Source of the DNA: Streptomyces sp. WMMB 322
GTDB taxonomy: Bacteria > Actinomycetota > Actinomycetes > Streptomycetales > Streptomycetaceae
Assembly: GCF_900090145.1 (NCBI RefSeq)
Contig: NZ_FMHI01000008.1
Span: 62,001-126,000, forward strand
Length of the DNA stretch: 64,000 nt
Reading direction: 5' to 3'
Below are positions 61,500-64,000 of this stretch, piece by piece. The position numbers and the translations under genes were made by a program. Within the stretch, counting starts at the first letter, position 1. Every line of letters starts with the position of its first letter. The notes below the pieces were generated by a model, which was given only the letters and a program-made list of their open reading frames with translations, had not been told where the DNA came from and ran no database searches.

Positions 61500-62123
61500 T
61501 CAGCCGGCGAGCCGGGCGACCTGCTCGGTCAGCTGGCCGGGAGTGGTCGCCGCCTCCTGCTCGACGGCCTTGCCGTTCTTGTCGAGCATGACGTACGAAC
61601 TCTGCTGCGTGATCCCGAACTTCTTCCAGACCGCGCCCTTCTGGTCGTTCAGGTGCGGGAAGTTGCCGACCTTCTGCGTCTTGACGAAGCCCTTGATGGG
61701 TTCGGTCTTGTCGAGCCCGGCCACACCGATGAAGTTGACCTTGCCCTTGTACTTCTCGGCGAGCTTCGCCGTCTGCGCCGCCTGCCCCTGGCACGTCCCG
61801 CACCACGGCGCCCAGAACCACAGCACGGCGGGCTTGTCCGCCAGCGAGGCGCCCTTGAAGGCCTTCCCGTCGATCGTCCGGCTCGTGAACTGCAGCTTCG
61901 CCGGAGTGCCGTTCGGGTTCTTCTCGCCCGGGGCGACCCCTTCCGGTGCGTCCTTCTCCGGCGCCTTCTTCCCGTCGCCGGCGTTTTCGCCGTCGGTCTT
62001 CTCCTTGCCGGCGGGCTTCGTGGAAGCCGGGCCGCCGTCGTCCGAGCCGCATCCGGCCAGGGCCAGTGAACTCGCCACGAGCAGGGCAGTGAGGGCTACA
62101 CGGGAGCGACCGGCACGCATCAT
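61500..62123 (-). CDS. TlpA/ResA-like thioredoxin lipoprotein
   Basis: 207 residues. Start at the tandem ATGATG (62123/62120) after AGAGGA. Lipobox LALAGC with Cys25; a 45-residue charged linker; thioredoxin fold with WCGTC (Cys108, Cys111). Extracytoplasmic disulfide reductase, reduced by the CcdA-like protein encoded downstream; used in cytochrome c maturation or envelope thiol repair. No cytochrome biogenesis genes in view. Confidence 0.9.
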   Translation of the reverse strand: MMRAGRSRVALTALLVASSLALAGCGSDDGGPASTKPAGKEKTDGENAGDGKKAPEKDAPEGVAPGEKNPNGTPAKLQFTSRTIDGKAFKGASLADKPAVLWFWAPWCGTCQGQAAQTAKLAEKYKGKVNFIGVAGLDKTEPIKGFVKTQKVGNFPHLNDQKGAVWKKFGITQQSSYVMLDKNGKAVEQEAATTPGQLTEQVARLAG

Positions 62124-62436
62124 CTGAATCCTCTGGTGGTGGATCGGGCTCGCCACGCTAAGACGTGGCGTGCGGCTTCAGTCGGACTTTAGCCGCAGCT
62201 GACTAATCCGCAGGCCCGCCCTCCTCGCCGGGCCGGCCACCGGCCCTGTCCGACTTCCCGAGGCCCGCCCGCCCGTCGGTCGCGCGAGTGCGTCCCCTGC
62301 GTCCACTCCATCGCGTGACTGCCCGGCCGTGCGCGGGCGGGTCGACGCGGGCCCGGCCGCGCCGGGGGAGCACGATGCGCGCACCACGGGCCCCGCGTGC
62401 GGCCCGGAGGAGCGCGGGCCCCGGAGGTCACGGACG

Positions 62437-62805
62437 ATGGACACCCACTGGCATGCCTTCAGCTACACCGGCCACGAGAGGCCGAGCGACGGGGAGGCCC
62501 GTGATCCGGAGTCCCCCACGCCGCCGATCGAGCTGAACATGTGGTTCCGCAAGCCGCGTTCGATGATGGACGGCACGTTCACCGAGGCCACGGGCGCGGC
62601 GGGCTGGCTGGAGAAGGAACTCACGGAGTCCCCGCCGCGGGACACCGCCCTCCAGGTCCCGAGGCACATGGACCGCGCCCGTGACGCGCTCCGGCGCGGA
62701 GCGGACGCCTACGTCGGCTACTACACGGCTCACGACCGCTTCCTCGTACGGGCGGTCCTCGCCTGCCCGCGCCGGGGTGTGCCGTGTCCGTCCCCTCCGC
62801 GGTAG
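62437..62805 (+). CDS. Hypothetical protein
   Basis: 122 residues from the ATG at 62437, with GGAGG at 62423-62427 and 9-base spacing. Starts MDTHWHAFSYTGHERPSD; contains MWFRKPRSMMDGTF and AYVGYYTAHDRFLVRAVLACPRR; soluble, no signal, ends in Pro/Arg. No family recognised. The codon pattern (G/C at third positions) supports translation. Confidence 0.6.
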   Translation: MDTHWHAFSYTGHERPSDGEARDPESPTPPIELNMWFRKPRSMMDGTFTEATGAAGWLEKELTESPPRDTALQVPRHMDRARDALRRGADAYVGYYTAHDRFLVRAVLACPRRGVPCPSPPR

Positions 62806-62913
62806 ACCGCCGTCGTGCCTGCACAGCGCCGGGATCTCCGCGGGGGCGGGCACGGGCGGGACCACGGGGCGCAGCTTGCGGCCCGGCTCGTCCCGGCATG
62901 AAATATTGCGGTG

Positions 62914-64000
62914 ATGAGCGGCGAATCGGTCACTTTGTCCCTGTGCGGTGACGTCATGCCCGGCCGCGGCGTCGACCAGATCCTTCCGCATCCTGGTGCC
63001 CCCGAGCTGCGCGAGGGATTCATGCGGGACGCGCGGTCCTACGTCGAGCTGGCGGAGAGGGTCAACGGGAGCATCCCCGCCCCGGTCGACTTCTCCTGGC
63101 CCTGGGGGGAGGCCCTGGACGTGCTGGAGGAGGCCGCGCCCGACGTCCGGGTGATCAACCTCGAGACGAGCGTGACGCGGCACGGCGACTTCGACCGCTT
63201 CAAGGGTGTCCACTACCGGATGAACCCCGCCAACCTCGGCTGTCTGACCGCCGCGCGGCCCGATGTGTGCGTGCTGGCGAACAACCATGTGCTGGACTTC
63301 GGACGGTCCGGCCTGGAGGAGACCCTGGACTCACTCGCCGGAGCGGGCCTGCGCACCGCGGGCGCGGGCCGGGACACGGCCGGGGCGCGCGAGCCGGCCG
63401 TGGTGCCGCTCGACGGGGGGAGGCGGCGCGTGATCGTCCTGGCGATGGGGACACCCTCCAGCGGCATCCCCATGGACTGGGCCGCACTCCCGAACCGCTC
63501 CGGTGTGAACCTCCTGGACCTGACCACCCGCAACGCGGCCGCTCTCATCTCCGGCAGCATGCGGGAGTCGAGACGTCCGGGCGACATCGTGGTCGTCTCC
63601 GTCCACTGGGGATCCAACTGGGGATACGACCTGCCCAGGAACCAGACCGTCTTCGCACGCGCGCTCATCGACGGCGGAGGCGTGGACATCGTCCACGGGC
63701 ACTCCTCGCACCACCCTCGGCCCATCGAGGTCTACCGGGGCAAGCTCGTGCTCTACGGCTGCGGCGACTTCATCGACGACTACGAAGGCGTCGAGGGTCA
63801 CGAGGAGTACCGCGACGATCTGCGGCTGCTCTATCTGGCCTCGGTCGAGGCGGACACGGGCAGACTGACGGAGCTGCGCATGGCGCCCTTCCAGGCACGG
63901 CGCATGCGGCTGTCGCGGGCGGCGCCGGAGGACGCCGAGTGGCTGCGGGCCGTCCTCGACAGGGTGAGCGGTCAGTTCGGGGTGCGGGTCGGGAACGGCC
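62914..64000 (+). CDS. CapA-family (poly-gamma-glutamate/capsule) protein, cut by the window edge
   Basis: About 362 codons visible, open at the right end. Start at ATG 62914 or the GTG before it; no ribosome site. Metallophosphatase-like CapA motifs: SLCGDVMPGRG, INLETSVTR, LANNHVLDFG, VSVHWGSNWG, GHSSHHPRPIEVY and YGCGDFIDDYEG. No signal peptide, unlike membrane-anchored CapA. The family is linked to gamma-glutamyl polymer export, but standalone streptomycete members have no proven function. Confidence 0.88.
   Translation, partial: MSGESVTLSLCGDVMPGRGVDQILPHPGAPELREGFMRDARSYVELAERVNGSIPAPVDFSWPWGEALDVLEEAAPDVRVINLETSVTRHGDFDRFKGVHYRMNPANLGCLTAARPDVCVLANNHVLDFGRSGLEETLDSLAGAGLRTAGAGRDTAGAREPAVVPLDGGRRRVIVLAMGTPSSGIPMDWAALPNRSGVNLLDLTTRNAAALISGSMRESRRPGDIVVVSVHWGSNWGYDLPRNQTVFARALIDGGGVDIVHGHSSHHPRPIEVYRGKLVLYGCGDFIDDYEGVEGHEEYRDDLRLLYLASVEADTGRLTELRMAPFQARRMRLSRAAPEDAEWLRAVLDRVSGQFGVRVGNG

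Overview
The window looks like chromosomal DNA of a high-GC actinomycete, most probably Streptomyces or a close relative. The signs are extreme G/C bias at third codon positions, frequent GTG starts, many 4-base ATGA/GTGA gene overlaps, a DUF5753/DUF397/ATPase regulatory trio, a UbiA-type protein of the SCO3242 family, and a tRNA without encoded CCA. About 55 genes are called; many starts were shortened relative to the longest reading frame using ribosome binding sites, signal peptides or overlaps.

1-13.4 kb: a tightly packed plus-strand cluster. Two secreted proteins come first (a PQQ-type sugar dehydrogenase with PKD and CBM-like domains, and a ThuA + 3-keto-disaccharide hydrolase fusion). 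Then follow an inositol-phosphate-synthase-like cyclase, a UbiA-family prenyltransferase, a TIM-barrel isomerase, EboA, EboB (TatD-like), EboE, EboF, and a Tat-exported TIM-barrel protein. This is a variant of the ebo metabolite cluster in which the usual dehydroquinate-synthase-like EboD is replaced by an inositol-phosphate-synthase-type cyclase. Product unknown.

13.6-14.8 kb: a 32-residue proline-rich peptide gene 2 bases upstream of a protein-isoaspartate-methyltransferase-like enzyme, which is the layout of aspartimide-forming peptide systems.

15.0-22.7 kb: an oxalate-type region with an OFA-family transporter, an NDP-forming acyl-CoA ligase, a formyl-CoA transferase, a gutted oxalyl-CoA decarboxylase remnant and, divergently, a sucCD-like pair. 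A perfect 8-bp inverted repeat lies between the divergent units. tRNA-Leu(GAG) and pntAB (transhydrogenase) follow.

26.8-38.9 kb: accessory region. It holds a VapBC-type toxin-antitoxin pair, a secreted beta-helix protein, a GNAT acetyltransferase, a YCII-like protein, an anti-sigma-like ATPase divergent from an XRE/DUF397 pair, a Tat-exported multicopper oxidase, and a WXG100/type VII-like cassette bracketed by two near-identical small membrane-protein genes and followed by an Imm-5-like gene.

39-64 kb: mostly ordinary metabolism, secretion and regulation. Genes here are an M14 carboxypeptidase and an S8 subtilase, an XRE-TPR regulator, an NRAMP-like carrier without the metal motif and its divergent GntR regulator, an alpha/beta hydrolase, an M50 site-2-protease homologue, a SnoaL-like protein divergent from a PadR regulator, DoxX, an F420-type oxidoreductase, a patatin-DUF3376 protein, TSUP and Rrf2, thioesterases, TetR, an MHS-family transporter, a CcdA-TlpA pair and a truncated CapA-like protein at the right edge. 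Strong inverted repeats mark most convergent gene ends.
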